Numbered from the stretch's first letter, positions 50,355 to 63,984 are shown. The stretch: DNA of 64,000 bases from Hyaloperonospora brassicae (GCA_947650285.1 CANTFL010000144.1:124001-188000); one strand, 5' to 3'. Made by a program: numbers and translations. Notes: generated from the letters alone by a model not told the origin.

Positions 50355-52604
50355 CAGTCACCCCTTTCTATAAGAGACAACTTTGTGCCAATTTCTACAG
50401 CGCGTCTTATAAAAAAGTCTCTTATAGAGAATCTGAAAGGAAGAAGTTGCATGATATTTTTAAAGCGCGACCCGCCAGTTATAATGGAATGTAACGTTTT
50501 CTACTATATGAAGTCTCTCATGCCGAGCTTTTTCGCCCTAGCGTGCGGGTTCTTGCGAATAACCGACGACATCTTATCCAAATCTGACTGTATGATTCAC
50601 GTATCTTCATCTGAGCGAATGAAGTACGAACGCAAAAGCAGGCAGCACTTTAGTGCTTCTTTTGCACTGACAGGCGCTTGATCTTCGTCGCTTTCGGCGT
50701 CCGCGGGCTCCACTTCTGCTTCAATCAGAGCTTCTTGTTCTTTGTGAATCTGCTCGTGGTCCTCGATTTCGACATAATCATTCACGCTGACGGCTACACC
50801 AAGCTTTCGAAACATATAAGCCAGATCGCACCAGTCTTGTTGGAAGACGAGGCTGGACTGTAGATAGTCGTTTCGTGCACGCGAACCCGCAACCTGTGGC
50901 GCTTCGATGATCCCACTCTTGACCCAGCAACTTCGAATGATATCCCCGTCAATACTGTTCCAGCTCTCAGCTGCAAACTTAATGGATTCTAGGACATTAA
51001 ATCTGCGTTCCATGTTTGCTTTGATCAGATCCATGCGCCATCGCATTTGAAGTTTCTTGTAGCGAGCTTTAAATGATCGGATGATACCTATATAACATAC
51101 ATGTAGGTGAGGAGATTAATGTAGATTTAGGACGCATATATATAAATTATGAGATTAATGCTTACCTGCATCGAGCGGCTGGTAAGTGGAAGTCATGCTA
51201 GGCGGAAAAAATACCACAGTGACGTTGTTAATTTCTCGTTGGACCTTGTGACTGGAAGCATTATCAAGAAGTAGCAGGACTTTGCGACCATGCATTCGAA
51301 GATTAAATTGATGCAGTCACTTATCAAAGATAATTACAGACATCCAGACGTTTGAGCTCGCATCGTATACGATGCCACGCTTCCCGATCTCCACACCCTT
51401 TGGCTTTTTAAACCTTCCGATGATCATGGGCTCAGCTTTTCAAAGCCACTTTCTTTGCAGCACAGAGCAACTGTTACGCGTGACTTTGCGCTCTTCTTGT
51501 CGTTGTTCCAAACCGTGGACAGGGTTCGTTCGGTGGAAAGTCTTAAAATAATGTGTCTCATCAAATTAAACACATCACTCGGAAAATATTGTTCAATCAG
51601 AGATCGGATCTCAGACTTTGCTGCTTGCACATCCTCGATACATAAGCTCCTGCTCTCGCCTGCCAACGCGCTGCTTTTGATGTTGTTTCTCTTCTTTACA
51701 CTCTGGAGCCAGCCTATGGAAAGCTTGAGATCGTGATCTTCGATATCATGGCTCACTCGCGGTCGGTTTTTTTTCTCTAGGACCAAATCTTCAGATAACC
51801 CGTCACTCTCGCACTCGAGAACGAATTTCAGCAGCTCCTTCTCGAACTCAGGATGCTTTACACGTTGTTTCTTTTTTGCATTAGGGTCAAAGCCCTCAAA
51901 GTCGATTTCTTTCACGGCCATGAGCCGGTGCGCCGTTGATTTACTAATGCTGTGCTGGAGCTGAATGCTCACATAATGCATTCTCACATTCTGCGCTTCG
52001 TAAAAGCGGATGTTTGGGCGATCTTTGCAGTGTTGAAAGACCTCGTACTTCTGCTCTAGAGAGAGTGATACTCGCTTTGTTGAACTCATTGGTTGCACGG
52101 GCTTGATGTTCTTGGGTGGGCGTGTTGTATCAGTGGTGTAGTCGAGTATAAACGAATATTCAATTTTATTTCTCCCTATCTATTGCCTTACAAAGTTATA
52201 AAATTTCGTCTTCTGTATCTGTCGTCATGACGTCATCAGTAATATGGGCCTCATAAGCTTGCCTATTATGACATGCTCTATGTCTTTCCCTAGGTCACGT
52301 CTGTGGTTCTATGACGTTGCTGAATAGGTCTAAGGCAAATCTTCGGCTAAAACAACTGTCACCTCATATGCCACGAATCTCTTTCAGCATCTGAAGTAGG
52401 GGTAGTGAGTCACATAAAGAGGGTTTTCACCTCAAATAAGCGAGTATTTTTCCGTCTCTTATATCTTGCTCGCTTACAAAGAAAACGGCATACAAATTTA
52501 TATATAGTTTGAAATGTTCGGCGACACTGTGACCCTTATATGGAGGGTGTCTCTTATAGAGGGTGTCTCTTATAGAGGGTGTCTCTTATAGAGAGGGGTG
52601 AGTG
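50355..52604 (-). mobile_element. pogo/Tigger-type DNA transposon, decayed
   Basis: 2250 bp flanked by TA. Terminal inverted repeats of 25 bp (50355-50379 and 52580-52604) match at 23 positions, beginning CAGTCACCCC and CACTCACCCC. Near the right end a 16-bp unit carrying GTCTCTTATAGA is tandemly repeated three times (about 52543-52593). Inside lies a broken CENP-B-like transposase on the minus strand. TA duplication, size and transposase place it in the Tc1/mariner superfamily, pogo branch. Confidence 0.9.
50597..52098 (-). pseudogene. pogo/Tigger transposase, frame-broken
   Basis: The N-terminal half (52098 to about 51550) has the CENP-B-type DNA-binding helices (SLSLEQKYEVFQHCKDRP, ISKSTAHRLM, IGWLQSVKKRNNIKS). 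The first catalytic motif is shifted out of frame near 51550: FDETHYFKT reads only in another phase. Stops and gaps follow at 51050-51420, where LLLLDNASSH is still legible. The C-terminal part (51046-50597) has ARYKKLQMRWRMDLIKANM-like helices and an acidic tail. At least two frame lesions; inactive. Confidence 0.85.
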
Positions 52605-53519
52605 TATCATTGTAGCAAGCTACAGAAGCACAAGGTCGATGACATATAATGTATGTAAATTCATTGAGAACGGGGGCGTCATTGAGCTATGCGTAACAGC
52701 ATCGCGGATAACTTGTCTTCTACTCTCCAATGCAGACACTTCTTACAAAAAGATGCTTGTATCATCATGTGAGGACCGAAGGCCTCATCCTAAAAAAATC
52801 TTGTCAAGTACATCGTTCGTGTACATGACCACAAGGCACTATACCATTGTATTTGGAGGTAGATATGTACTATGCATCACTACGTGCGGCCATTGCTGCG
52901 AGCTCTGTTGCAGCTTTCTTCGGAACTTCTATGGATGAAGAGAAACCGACACTCTTTTGACACGAGGTCTGACAAGTCTCATTCTGCGCTGCAGGATTGT
53001 AGAAAGAGGCGGTTGAAGACATTCACTCGAATGATAACGACACCAAAACCAGCACCATCACTTCTCATTCGGTCGTGCTGTTCTGTACCGTTCTACGCAC
53101 CACTACACTTGTCGCCAATACCAGACTTGCGTAATGCGAGATGCCCACTGGACCAACCGAGCAAGACACGACGACACCATCATCATCATTCCAGTCATTG
53201 CTATCGTATAGAATCGAGACGACCTGTACGATGGAAGTAGCAAACTCCCTGTCCGAGCTCGTTTCCAAGTCCATATCTACCTAAGCGAAGGAATACCCAC
53301 ATTACACTCACCTGCGCTTTTCGTTTAGCCCCACTCGATCCTGTAGCACTACTCGGCCGCAAGCGAGCGAGGAGGATCTGGGCAGGTCGTTGGTGCGACC
53401 TTCGCGCAACCTGATCCGCGCCCAAGAGGGAGGATACGTTTGCCGAAGCGTCCGTCGATATCCGTGTGGCAGACACACTCGTCCCTCACCCCCAGCCGCT
53501 CCTCTCGACACTCGGCAGC
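52605..53519. other. Upstream region of PSMA3, no other gene seen
   Basis: 0.9 kb between the pogo element and PSMA3, with a CAT-rich run near 53178-53190. Confidence 0.5.
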
Positions 53520-54664
53520 ATGAGCAGCACTGGCGCTGGCTACGACTACTCGGCGGGCACGTTCTCGCCCGAAGGCCGCATCTTTCAGGTCGAGTACGCC
53601 AAGAAAGCCGTCGAGAACAGCGGGTAGGCAGACCGACAACTCGCGCGCACGTCTCACTTTGTGTGTGTGTGTGTGGTATCTATGGAACTAAACACACGCT
53701 GCCCCTCCTTTTGCTCTCTCTCTCTCTATGTGTGTGTGTTTGTTTCTCTCTCTCTGTTTGTGGTTGTACGTCACTATGTAGCACCACAATTGGCATCAAG
53801 TGCACGGACGGAGTCATTATGGGCGTCGAGAAGACGCTGCTGAGCAAGATGCTGGTACCAGGTACCCATCGTCGCGTGTACGCGATCGACCGCCACGTGG
53901 GGCTGTCCATGGCTGGGCTTGTGGCGGACGGCCGGCAGCTCGTCAACCGCGCGCGGGAAGAAGCACTGAACTACAAGAAGAACTACGGCTGCAGCATCCC
54001 GCCGCACCTGTTGGCGGAGCGCATGGGCCAATTCGTGCACTACTACACGCTGTACGGCTCGATCCGGCCTTTCGGGACAGCGGTTATGCTTGCAGGCTAC
54101 GACCGAGACACGGAGAAGAGCAGTCTCTACATGGTCGAGCCCTCGGGAGTGACTTACGTACGCTACTGCAGGCGCAAAGTGGCGCCAGATCGGCAAAGGT
54201 GCTGTCTTGGTATTGACTTGCTGACGAGTGTTGTTGCGTCTCGTGCTGCTGATGGTTGCAGAGCTACCGCGGTTGTGCACTGGGCAAGGGCCAGCAGTCG
54301 GCCAAGACAGAGATTGAGAAGTACAAGCTCTTTGACATGACGTGCCGTGACGCCATGAAATACGTGGCCAAGATGTACGTGCCGATCGGTCGTATTGGTA
54401 TACTCGTTTGGTCACGCTAATGTACTGTGTGTGTTTGTTTGGTTGTGTGTTTGTTTGTGCTTGCTGGCCAACAGTCTCAATATGCTGCACGACGAGGTGC
54501 GCCATCCGTTCGAGCTGGAGCTGAGCTGGATCTGCAAGGAGACGAACTGGCAGCACAGCCTCGTGCCGGACCACTTGCGCGACGAGGTGAACGAGTGGGC
54601 CGTCCAGTCGATCAAGGACGACGAAATGGCCGACGACGACGACGAGGACGACGAGGACGAGTAA
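53520..54664 (+). CDS. PSMA3: 20S proteasome subunit alpha type 3 (alpha7)
   Basis: Four exons: 53520-53623, 53782-54157, 54262-54374, 54475-54664; 260 residues, as expected. Exon 1 has the alpha-subunit signature [20 protein letters not shown] with KKAVENSG. The body follows ([51 protein letters not shown]). Exon 3 gives [19 protein letters not shown], which fixes the exon 2 donor after VTY. The C terminus is very acidic ([12 protein letters not shown]), a trait of alpha7. It forms the outer ring that gates the proteolytic chamber. Confidence 0.97.
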
Positions 54665-55330
54665 GCGCAGGATCGTCGTGCGCTGAAGCTCATTCGTTTT
54701 AGCTTTGGTAGCTGTCGACTGGAGTGGGGCGGTAAGCCTACAGATGTGGGCAAAGGCTCGAGCTTTGGTAACTTGCTGCATAAGCGCATGGAAGACAATT
54801 GTTTCGCAAAAGCTCGCGTTGTTGTGGTGCGGACTGCAGAAATAGTGACTACAGCACAGATCGTTACTATGACAGCACAGGCCATCATTCCGCGCCTCTG
54901 ACAAAAGGTGCGCAGTCCCACGATCCTGACAAAAGGTGTGCAATCCCATGATCCTGACAAAAGGTGCTCTCGTACCTATTAGCTTCTTCGACAGATCTTT
55001 GCGGATATCCACAACCCACAGGTCGTTTCGACAGCCCCAGCAAACAACGTGCTATTCTGCCACTGACTGTACTGTATCCAAAACCAGTCGTGCAAAAACG
55101 CTGCTGCTACTTCAGTTGCAAACGACTTGTTGCAAAAAAAAGACCCAGGATCCGATTCAGGAAAACAAATGTATCCACACGCCATTCCTACCGACTTCAC
55201 TACACGCAGTTTATACACCCACCACCCCACCCCACCCCACCTCACCCCTCTCCCTCGCGTCCCCCATCTCACCACATCCTCCCATACAACGCGCTCGCCA
55301 TCGCCTTCTTGCAGTGCGCTGCGGCTCTGT
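54665..55330. other. Convergent intergenic region
   Basis: Between PSMA3 and the minus-strand Cys-rich gene. Two adjacent near-repeats of GACAAAAGGTGYGCARTCC type lie at about 54899-54965. A CACCC-rich stretch lies at 55208-55250. No gene seen. Confidence 0.5.
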
Positions 55331-55969
55331 TTAAATACTAAGGACGCCACTGCCGCAACGACCGTCAGTGCCTGTCTGTAGCGTGTCGACTGCGCACGCT
55401 GCAGGTGGTGCTCGACACGTGATCGAAGTAGCTCCTGCACGACGCGCGTCCGTCGCTGCTGCCGCCTCAACTGCAGCTCGAGGACGAGCGCGTCCAATTG
55501 CATCGAGCGCGCACTTGTTCCGCCTCGCAAACAAGCGGCGGTCCATCTCCCGATACATAATGACGCTCCACTTGCACTCGCCCGAGCAGTAGCAGTCCAT
55601 CTGGTCGTCTGGGATCTGCAGCGAGAAGAAGGACACGCCGCAGTTGCTGCACACGAGCGGTAAGCCCGAGCCATTGCACGTGGCGGCGGCATCTTCGTCA
55701 CTGCAGTCGCCAGCGTCCCGCGCGCGCGTCGACGCCATGTACGTCAGCACTTCCAGGTCCACGGCTTCGTCCATCGTGTACGCCAACGGGCCGTCCGCGC
55801 GCGCGCCGACGTCCTGCGCCTCGCAGTAGCGAAGGCGCCACGCATGGGGTCGGTGCCTGGCGCTCCAGTAGCTGTCGCTGAGACGGGTCAGGGCGCGGAC
55901 TCGTGGGGCACTCGTCGTCGTGCGACACTCCACATGGACGACAGACGAGTCGATCGAGTGTTGCGGCAT
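55331..55969 (-). CDS. Small Cys-rich protein, unassigned
   Basis: 212 residues from the Met at 55969 (MPQHSIDSSVVHVECRTT), chosen because the frame upstream is Phe/Ser low-complexity. The core has LVCSNCGVSFFSLQIPDD followed by CYCSGECKWSVIMYREMDRR, so a four-Cys zinc site C-X2-C…C-X-C-X3-C is likely. Upstream it has RLSDSYWSARHRPHAWRLRYC. No known family recognised; the pattern suggests a small zinc-binding adaptor. The C-terminal 60 residues are Ala-rich. Confidence 0.6.
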   Translation of the reverse strand: MPQHSIDSSVVHVECRTTTSAPRVRALTRLSDSYWSARHRPHAWRLRYCEAQDVGARADGPLAYTMDEAVDLEVLTYMASTRARDAGDCSDEDAAATCNGSGLPLVCSNCGVSFFSLQIPDDQMDCYCSGECKWSVIMYREMDRRLFARRNKCALDAIGRARPRAAVEAAAATDARRAGATSITCRAPPAACAVDTLQTGTDGRCGSGVLSI

Positions 55970-57437
55970 GGGGTGCAAGCAGCCAGACAGACTGCCCGAG
56001 TGCCAGATGGACGATGTCTTGACGAGTAGATAGAAGATCGACACAGAGTGAAAGGGAAAGGAAAACGAAGAAAAGGGCAACGGACGGAGCTGGTTGCTGC
56101 GGGGAGTTCGGCCAAATCAAAAGTGAGCGCGTGCGATTGCGCGCCAACCCGGAAAGAAACAATGGCATGTGCGCGAGAGACAGGTGGCCGCGCGCTCTCT
56201 TGCCTTGACTATGCGACCGAAGACGGTGTTGGTTTGGTCGAGCTTCGAGCGATTGGCCGCTTGGGTTTTCGGCCGTGCGTTGCCGGTGCGCCCTGTCGCT
56301 CGAGCCGAGTTGCCGCGCCCGGCGTGCGACGACGTCGTATTTTAACGGCAGTCTGCCAATCAGCGCGCGCGATCTGATAATCGCGCAGAGAAAAGACGGG
56401 GAGCAGCAAATGCAGCGATACTGGACGTGCTGCGGCCGAGCCAAACGCCGAACGCCAGAGATCAGGCGCCAAAGCCGTCTGGGATTTCCGCTCGCGCGTT
56501 GTCTTTCGCGTGGCTGGTGCTGTCGCGGCTGCCTTTCCCCTCTGTTGCGAGCAGACAGAGCGGAAAAGGGACGGTGACACCACATGGCTACATCGAGACA
56601 CACAGACAGCGCCAGCGTAGTTTTGCACGATGAACAGTCGGCAACGTAGTCGCGCGGATACGCTCGTGCATAAAAGCGACCGCGTCTTGCTGTCCTATGA
56701 GTCACAGAGCGACACTGGACCACTCGGTGCCTGCACGTTGTCCAGCTGTTTTCGCAGTCGGTGCTGCAGGTCACGTCCGGTGCGCGTCGACCGCACCAAG
56801 TGACGCATCCTGCGTAGCCGTATTGGCGGCTGTTGATTGGCAGACTGGCGGGTCCACCGTGGCAAGTCCCTGTCGTGCCTTGCACCGCATGATTCGCACG
56901 GGTCGCTATTGTCGTAACAATATCGATCTGTATGTAGCAATGTGATGACTTGCGTGTAGCGACTAGACGACGCAGACGTAGTGAGTGTGTTCGGGTGTAG
57001 GTGTGGGTGTGTCTGAGTATGTAGCCATTGTCGACAGTGGAAGACCGAGAAACACTCACGACGTGTGCAGCATAGGGCAGTGGCGACTTACGAGCACGTG
57101 CTTTGTCATGTCGCACTGCATACATGCGCGCGAATGAATGAATGAATGAACGAACGAATGCAAAATGCTTGTTGTCGCACGTTTGTGCCGTGTTCGTGGT
57201 ACATATCGCAGGAGGTCGCAAGTGTGTCGTGCGTGGTCCACAGGAATAAACGCCGCTCCGCGCCAAAGCTGAGCAGTATGGGCGACGAGCTCTTTTTGCG
57301 CGCGTGTTCACAACAGCCATACTGAAGTCAAGTCACTTGCACCAGCTGCTTCCCATCACCCCCTCGTCTGAGCGAGCGCACACGAGCGAGTTGCAGCGGG
57401 TGAGAGGCAAAGACAGAGCCCACGTCGCTCGCTCGAC
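55970..57437. other. Intergenic, no gene recognised
   Basis: 1.5 kb shared upstream region of the divergent Cys-rich gene and the CENP-B-like gene. A short GAATGAATGAAC run lies at about 57132-57157. Confidence 0.5.
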
Positions 57438-59075
57438 ATGGTGCGGCCCAAGGCACGCAGCACGAACCTCACGCACGAGCAGAAGCGGCTCATCTGTCTG
57501 CACGCGCGGCAGTTTCCCAAGACCACACAGGCGCAACTGGGCCAATGGGCCAAGGACCAGTTCTCGCTCGATTACGTGCCGTCGCAGGCTGCGATGAGCT
57601 ACATGCTCAAGAAACGCGCGCAGTTTGAGCTCGTGTCGGGCGAAGGGCGCGACTACAAGAAGCTGCGGACGGTCAAGTGCCCCGAGGTGGACTCGGCGCT
57701 GGCCGACTGGTTCTTGTATTGCCAAGTCCGAAGACTCCGACTCCCGGGGGATCTCGTGCGGCACAAAGCGCGCGTCTTTTACGAACTGCTGGCGCCGCAG
57801 CTGCCCGAGAGCATCACGAGCTCACCGCCGCAGTTTTCGAATGGCTGGATGCATTCGTTCATGGGACGACATGGCTTCTCGCTCGGAGGAGGCAAAGGCA
57901 GCAAAGGACGGACGTCTCAAGGGAGTCATGACGCAGCTGACGGGAAGCCGAAGTTCGCCCCGGAAACGCTGGTGATCTCGACGCCGGACCACATCAAGGC
58001 AGCAATCGCAGGAGTGTTGCCCGAGAACGTCTACTGGCTGCACGAGACGCGGCTGTTTTACGCAATGAGTCCCGACAGACAGGTGTTGCCATCGAACCAT
58101 CACCCGGAGAAGAAGATGACAATGCTGCTGGCTCTCAATGCCGACGGCAGTGATCGACTGAACCCATTTTTCGTCGGGCCACATCCGTTGCCGACTGATT
58201 CGGAGCTTGATGCAGAAGACCGCATGTACCAATTTGCCTGCAACCACAAAGCTTGGGTGCCGCCGACCTTGTTACGGAGTTGGCTCATGGCGCTGGACTG
58301 GCGCATGCGCGTGACCAATCGCCAGATTGTACTCATTGTCGACTCGATGGCGGCCATGTGCGTGCAAAAGGCGCCGCTGTCGAACGTGACAATGCACTTT
58401 GTGGAACGGAACCACGCCGGAGAGCTGTGTGTGCGAGCTCTCGAGATGGGCATTGTGGCAGCTGTCAAGCGGCGGTATCGCCACCGGCTCTTGGACTACG
58501 CACTTGATCGACGAGAGGAGGGACAGGTTGATATATATGATATCCCGCTGCTGAAGGTGGTCGAGTGGGTGGCCCAATGCTGGCAGCAAATCCCGCGGTC
58601 ACGCATCATGGCCAGCTTTGCGCACTTGGGCGTGAACGCGGCAGGCGGGCCCGGAGCTGCACTTGTCTCGGAAGACCGCACGGACGACAAGCTGGATGCG
58701 CAGATTCAAGTGCTGCTCAAGCGGCTGAAACTCGTCAGTCCCATGCGGTTGATCGAAGTCGTGGCGCCGAGTTCGGAGAAGATGTTTGACGAAAACCTGA
58801 CAGACGCCGACTTCGCTGACGCGGCACTGAATGCCTCTCACGGTACGGTGAGTATGCAACTGAGCTCGGACGATCTCACGCGCCATACCGTCATGCAAGA
58901 GGTCTTGCCTGGCGACCCATCGGACGCCCCGACGCCGTTCGATACAGCAGCAGCAGCAGCGGCACCAGCAGTAGGGCGTCCAGCTGCACCGCGTCGCACC
59001 GCTGGTCACAACGTCAGCGGAAACGACTACCCGGCCCCCCCTCCAGCAGGGATACCCTGGCTCATCATGGGATGA
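57438..59075 (+). CDS. CENP-B/pogo-transposase-derived protein, probably domesticated
   Basis: 545 residues, one uninterrupted frame. The N-terminal helix-turn-helix (LTHEQKRLICLHARQFPKTT, QLGQWAKDQFSLDYVPSQAA) is followed by a second CENP-B-type domain (ALADWFLYCQVRRLRLPGDL, FSNGWMHSFMGRHGFSLGGG). A DDE-superfamily region then spans about 190-390. Its catalytic positions are altered: LHET replaces the usual LDET, VDSMAAM keeps the second Asp, and ALEMGIVAAVKRRYR replaces PLDAGI, so two of three acids are changed. Codon use is host-like and no terminal repeats were seen around it. Probably a DNA-binding host protein. The end is uncertain because a C7 run precedes an open +2 frame to 59358. 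Confidence 0.8.
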   Translation: MVRPKARSTNLTHEQKRLICLHARQFPKTTQAQLGQWAKDQFSLDYVPSQAAMSYMLKKRAQFELVSGEGRDYKKLRTVKCPEVDSALADWFLYCQVRRLRLPGDLVRHKARVFYELLAPQLPESITSSPPQFSNGWMHSFMGRHGFSLGGGKGSKGRTSQGSHDAADGKPKFAPETLVISTPDHIKAAIAGVLPENVYWLHETRLFYAMSPDRQVLPSNHHPEKKMTMLLALNADGSDRLNPFFVGPHPLPTDSELDAEDRMYQFACNHKAWVPPTLLRSWLMALDWRMRVTNRQIVLIVDSMAAMCVQKAPLSNVTMHFVERNHAGELCVRALEMGIVAAVKRRYRHRLLDYALDRREEGQVDIYDIPLLKVVEWVAQCWQQIPRSRIMASFAHLGVNAAGGPGAALVSEDRTDDKLDAQIQVLLKRLKLVSPMRLIEVVAPSSEKMFDENLTDADFADAALNASHGTVSMQLSSDDLTRHTVMQEVLPGDPSDAPTPFDTAAAAAAPAVGRPAAPRRTAGHNVSGNDYPAPPPAGIPWLIMG

Positions 59076-59358
59076 CACGTGGCTGTCGTGGAACGCATCG
59101 CAACGTGCTACGACTGCTGCTACTGCTGCTGTCCGTCAACCCGTGAGCGACGTCGAAGCCGTGCAGACGACCATCCGATTGGCGACCGAGCTGAACTGTG
59201 ACCCGGCAGTGCTGCTGGAGCTCCATCGAATCCAGACCGAGGTGGCCAGTCGCGACGCGAGCGCTGCGTCTCCTTCCGCTCCGGTACCTGCTACGACCGT
59301 GCGGAATGCCGGTATCTGCCAGTTCCGCTTCGGGGCGCCAACCCGACGACTGGTCTAA
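59076..59358 (+). other. Likely frame-shifted C-terminal tail of the CENP-B-like gene
   Basis: After the C7 run at 59034-59041 the +2 frame stays open to a stop at 59356-59358. It encodes WDDTWLSWNASQ, then VQTTIRLATELNCDPAVLL and LHRIQTEVASRDA, which looks like true protein. One base fewer in the run would make it the natural C terminus. Confidence 0.5.
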
Positions 59359-59664
59359 GCAGGTGCACACCACGTGCAGGCAGATGCGTAGTGTAGCCAT
59401 TTCAATGTCGATTTGCACGTGTTGTGCCGCCTCATCCGAAAGTGCGGGCACAGCCGCTGTAATGTTTAAAACAATGTAGCTCTTTGGTGTTCTGTTCAAC
59501 GCGGTGCTTCCATTCTTATTGGCCAAAAGGCAACCGATACACGCATTGTTTGCTCTGCCCAACGCAAGACCGCACGCAGCACATCCGTCAAGTGCTCCGC
59601 TACGTGCGCACGCGCCTGACGTACCCACAGCCCCGACGCGCGGCCACGAAAACGCCGCAGCAAC
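59359..59664. other. Upstream region of RAB7
   Basis: 306 bp; no coding sequence recognised. Confidence 0.6.
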
Positions 59665-61446
<1,782 letters not shown>

Positions 61447-62077
61447 GCCATGACGCGTGTGCTGCACAGCGGCAGAAGGGCAGCTTGATGTGAACGTGTA
61501 TGTTGTCCTCGACATGCGGTGGGGCACAAGCGAGCAAGGGGAGCAAGTCAGGCTAGCCGAGCGCAGCCCCACTTTCTTTTCGTTGAACGAGAACTTTGTT
61601 TGACCTTCTCCAAACTGGAGCCGTGTTCTCACTCGTTCCGACGTCACTTGTCCCTTAGCTGCCATCTCGATGAAGAGCCTGTCAATGTCTTGTTGTCTAC
61701 AAGCGACGACACACTGACTTCCTTCGTGTTCTGTTTCTTCAGTGCGACTCAAAGACCTTCAAGCTGCTCATATTTAGACTGCTAACTCGTCTTTGCTACG
61801 CGCACGCCGCCTACATCATAGACAAGAAGACTGCGGTAGCTAAGCCACATCTTGTCGGTCGAATGCCATCTCTTGACAACTTCGTTCTATTACACCAGCT
61901 TGCTTCATCCCCGGTCGCTCCAATTATGTCGTTTCACAGTCGCTCTCAAACTGTGCGTGAATGTGCGAACCCTGCGCCACAACGACAAAAAGTCGGGTCT
62001 GAGCACCTACATACATTCTTTGCGCATCATACCATTTTCCATCGGCTAGAGGCATCTGATGCGCGACGCCATGACAA
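61447..62077. other. Convergent intergenic region, no gene seen
   Basis: 631 bp between the stops of RAB7 and AAAS. Confidence 0.6.
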
Positions 62078-63984
62078 TTATGCTGCCTTCGGGTCTTCCA
62101 AATAGAACGGATGGAACGAGATCAAGCCACTGCTCCAAGCAACGCTCAGCAATGCACCGTGCTCAAACTTCGAGGCAAACGCGAGCTGCCGTGGTAAGCC
62201 GGCGTTCGGGGGACCGCGCAGCAGACCACTACAAAGCAGTACCAGAGTTAGTCTACTTCTGCCAACAACAGGCGCGTGAGCTCCATAGGTCATGCACAAC
62301 AAACCTCCGCGTGAAAATCAAGAACGGCTGCCATACGACGCTGAAAATGCAAACCAATGGCGCTATTCCAGCTTCATGGGAGTCACTCGCTTCAGTTCGA
62401 TACGTTACAGCTACCCTGGATCCGCTGGGGTCCCATGCAATGCTCTGAACATAGCCACCAACGATGCTAAGCGACACGTGACACACAAATCCATCGATCG
62501 AATCAGCATCCTTCTTTCCCAATGAATCAAGCACAGCGCGTGCCACGTACGCAGAGGTACTTCGGTCCAGCGACACGAGCGTCTCCTGCGTGAAGTCCAA
62601 AGCTGGCGAGCTGATCTGTGCATCTGTATCAGCATGCAAGCGTCACCGAGTTGGTACACGCAACGTGACAGCTCAAACGGGGCAGCAACGCGTACCGAAT
62701 GACGGCGGGCAGTCCTGGAAGATGTAGGGATACAAGAGAGTAGAGTCCCGACGCGCCACCATCAGGCATCGTCCATCGCTCGACCAGCCGCAGCCCTGCA
62801 GCAATTCACGCGAGCAGGCAGTATTGCAACGATCAGGGCACATTCACGACTCAACGAAGCACACAGTCCACTCGCGTACATCCGCTGCGACCTCCCACGT
62901 TTCTCGTTTCCATGTCAGCGTTTCCCACATCAGCGACACGCCATCTCTAGCAACAACGCAACAACGCGTCAGCGACACGACAACTACACCCCACACTCCC
63001 AATCCACAGAGCGTGCACGTACTCGGTCAGCACAAACAGATACTCGCCCGTCGGCGACCAGTGCATCGACCGCAGCTTGTACGAACTCTCCAGCTCCGTC
63101 TTTCGCGAGAAAATGGCATCAAACACCACCACCACCGACGACCGCGAGCCGCTTGTCGCTAGCGCTGCGAGCAAACTCCCGTCTTCGTTCCAGCTCACTT
63201 GCTGGAACCCGCCGCTGCTCGGATGCTGCAGTATCTCCTTCAGCACAGGCTCTGCACACCCACCACAACAGTCACGCACTGAGCTCCACAACGTCACCAC
63301 CGTCTCCTCCTCCTCCTGGTCCAGCCACCCGCCCGCACTCGCCCCTCACTCACCTGTGCGTCCGCGGCTCACGGGCACTGTCCACAGCAACACGCCCGAG
63401 CTGCACGCCACGGCCAGCGTCTCGCCCGTGTACCTGCCCCACGCAACGCTGCGCACGTCCGTCTGCGCCGGGTGCTCCAGCACGCGCGTGTCCCACGACG
63501 CGCTCTCTACGTGGTACAATGCGACCACATCGTCCCGTTGTGCGACGGCCAACACGTTCTCCGTCCAGTGCCAACTCACGTCCACAATGCACTCGCGCGA
63601 CGCGCTATCGGTCGGTAACTCCCCTCGCAGCCGCTTCGGCGTCGGCTCCCGCGACCCCATTGCCGCTGTGCGCAGCCACTCGGCCACGTCCACTGCTGCG
63701 TCCTGCGCGCGCTGCCGTACGTCCGCTCCATCGCTTAGCACGAGCGCTTTCGCAGTCGCTACTACGCGCTCCAGTAGCGGCGCGCGTTCGTGCGGCTGCT
63801 CGTGCGTCGACGCGCGCGGCCGCTGCGGCCGACAGCTGGTGACACGCGCGGGGTGCAACGCACGACCTCCGCGGCGGGTAAAGTCGTCGCTGAGGGTGTC
63901 GCAGTCGTGGCGGGCGACGCTGTAGAGCTCTCCGCGGAGCTCGCCGAGCGTCACGGCATCTTGCGGCGGGAGGACCCACGGCAT
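62078..63984 (-). CDS. AAAS: Aladin, nuclear pore WD40 protein
   Basis: Six exons with agreeing phases: 63984-63354, 63251-63023, 62946-62880, 62795-62696, 62623-62305, 62228-62078; 498 residues (human protein 546). WD-type blades are seen in order: VDVSWHWTENVLAVAQRDD, VRSVAWGRYTGETLAVACSS, FQQVSWNEDGSLLAALATSG, RSMHWSPTGEYLFVLTE, VSLMWETLTWKRETWE, GCGWSSDGRCLMVA, SIAWDPSGSRVAVTY and ALLSVAWSSGLISFHPFY. The TWxxExW and SPDG-like turns match aladin, which is anchored at the nuclear pore by NDC1. The Met at 63984 begins a leader MPWVLPPQDAVTLGEL. The gene ends near the right window edge with its promoter almost out of view. Confidence 0.9.

Noticed and set aside
54158..54171. A 14-nt GT-AG segment in PSMA3 that could be a tiny intron
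   Set aside because: Using the longer intron 54158-54261 gives VTY followed by SYRGCALG, which aligns without gaps to the family.
53774..55012. A 412-codon minus-strand frame opposite PSMA3
   Set aside because: PSMA3 exons, splice phases and family length account for the region fully; the frame has no domain.
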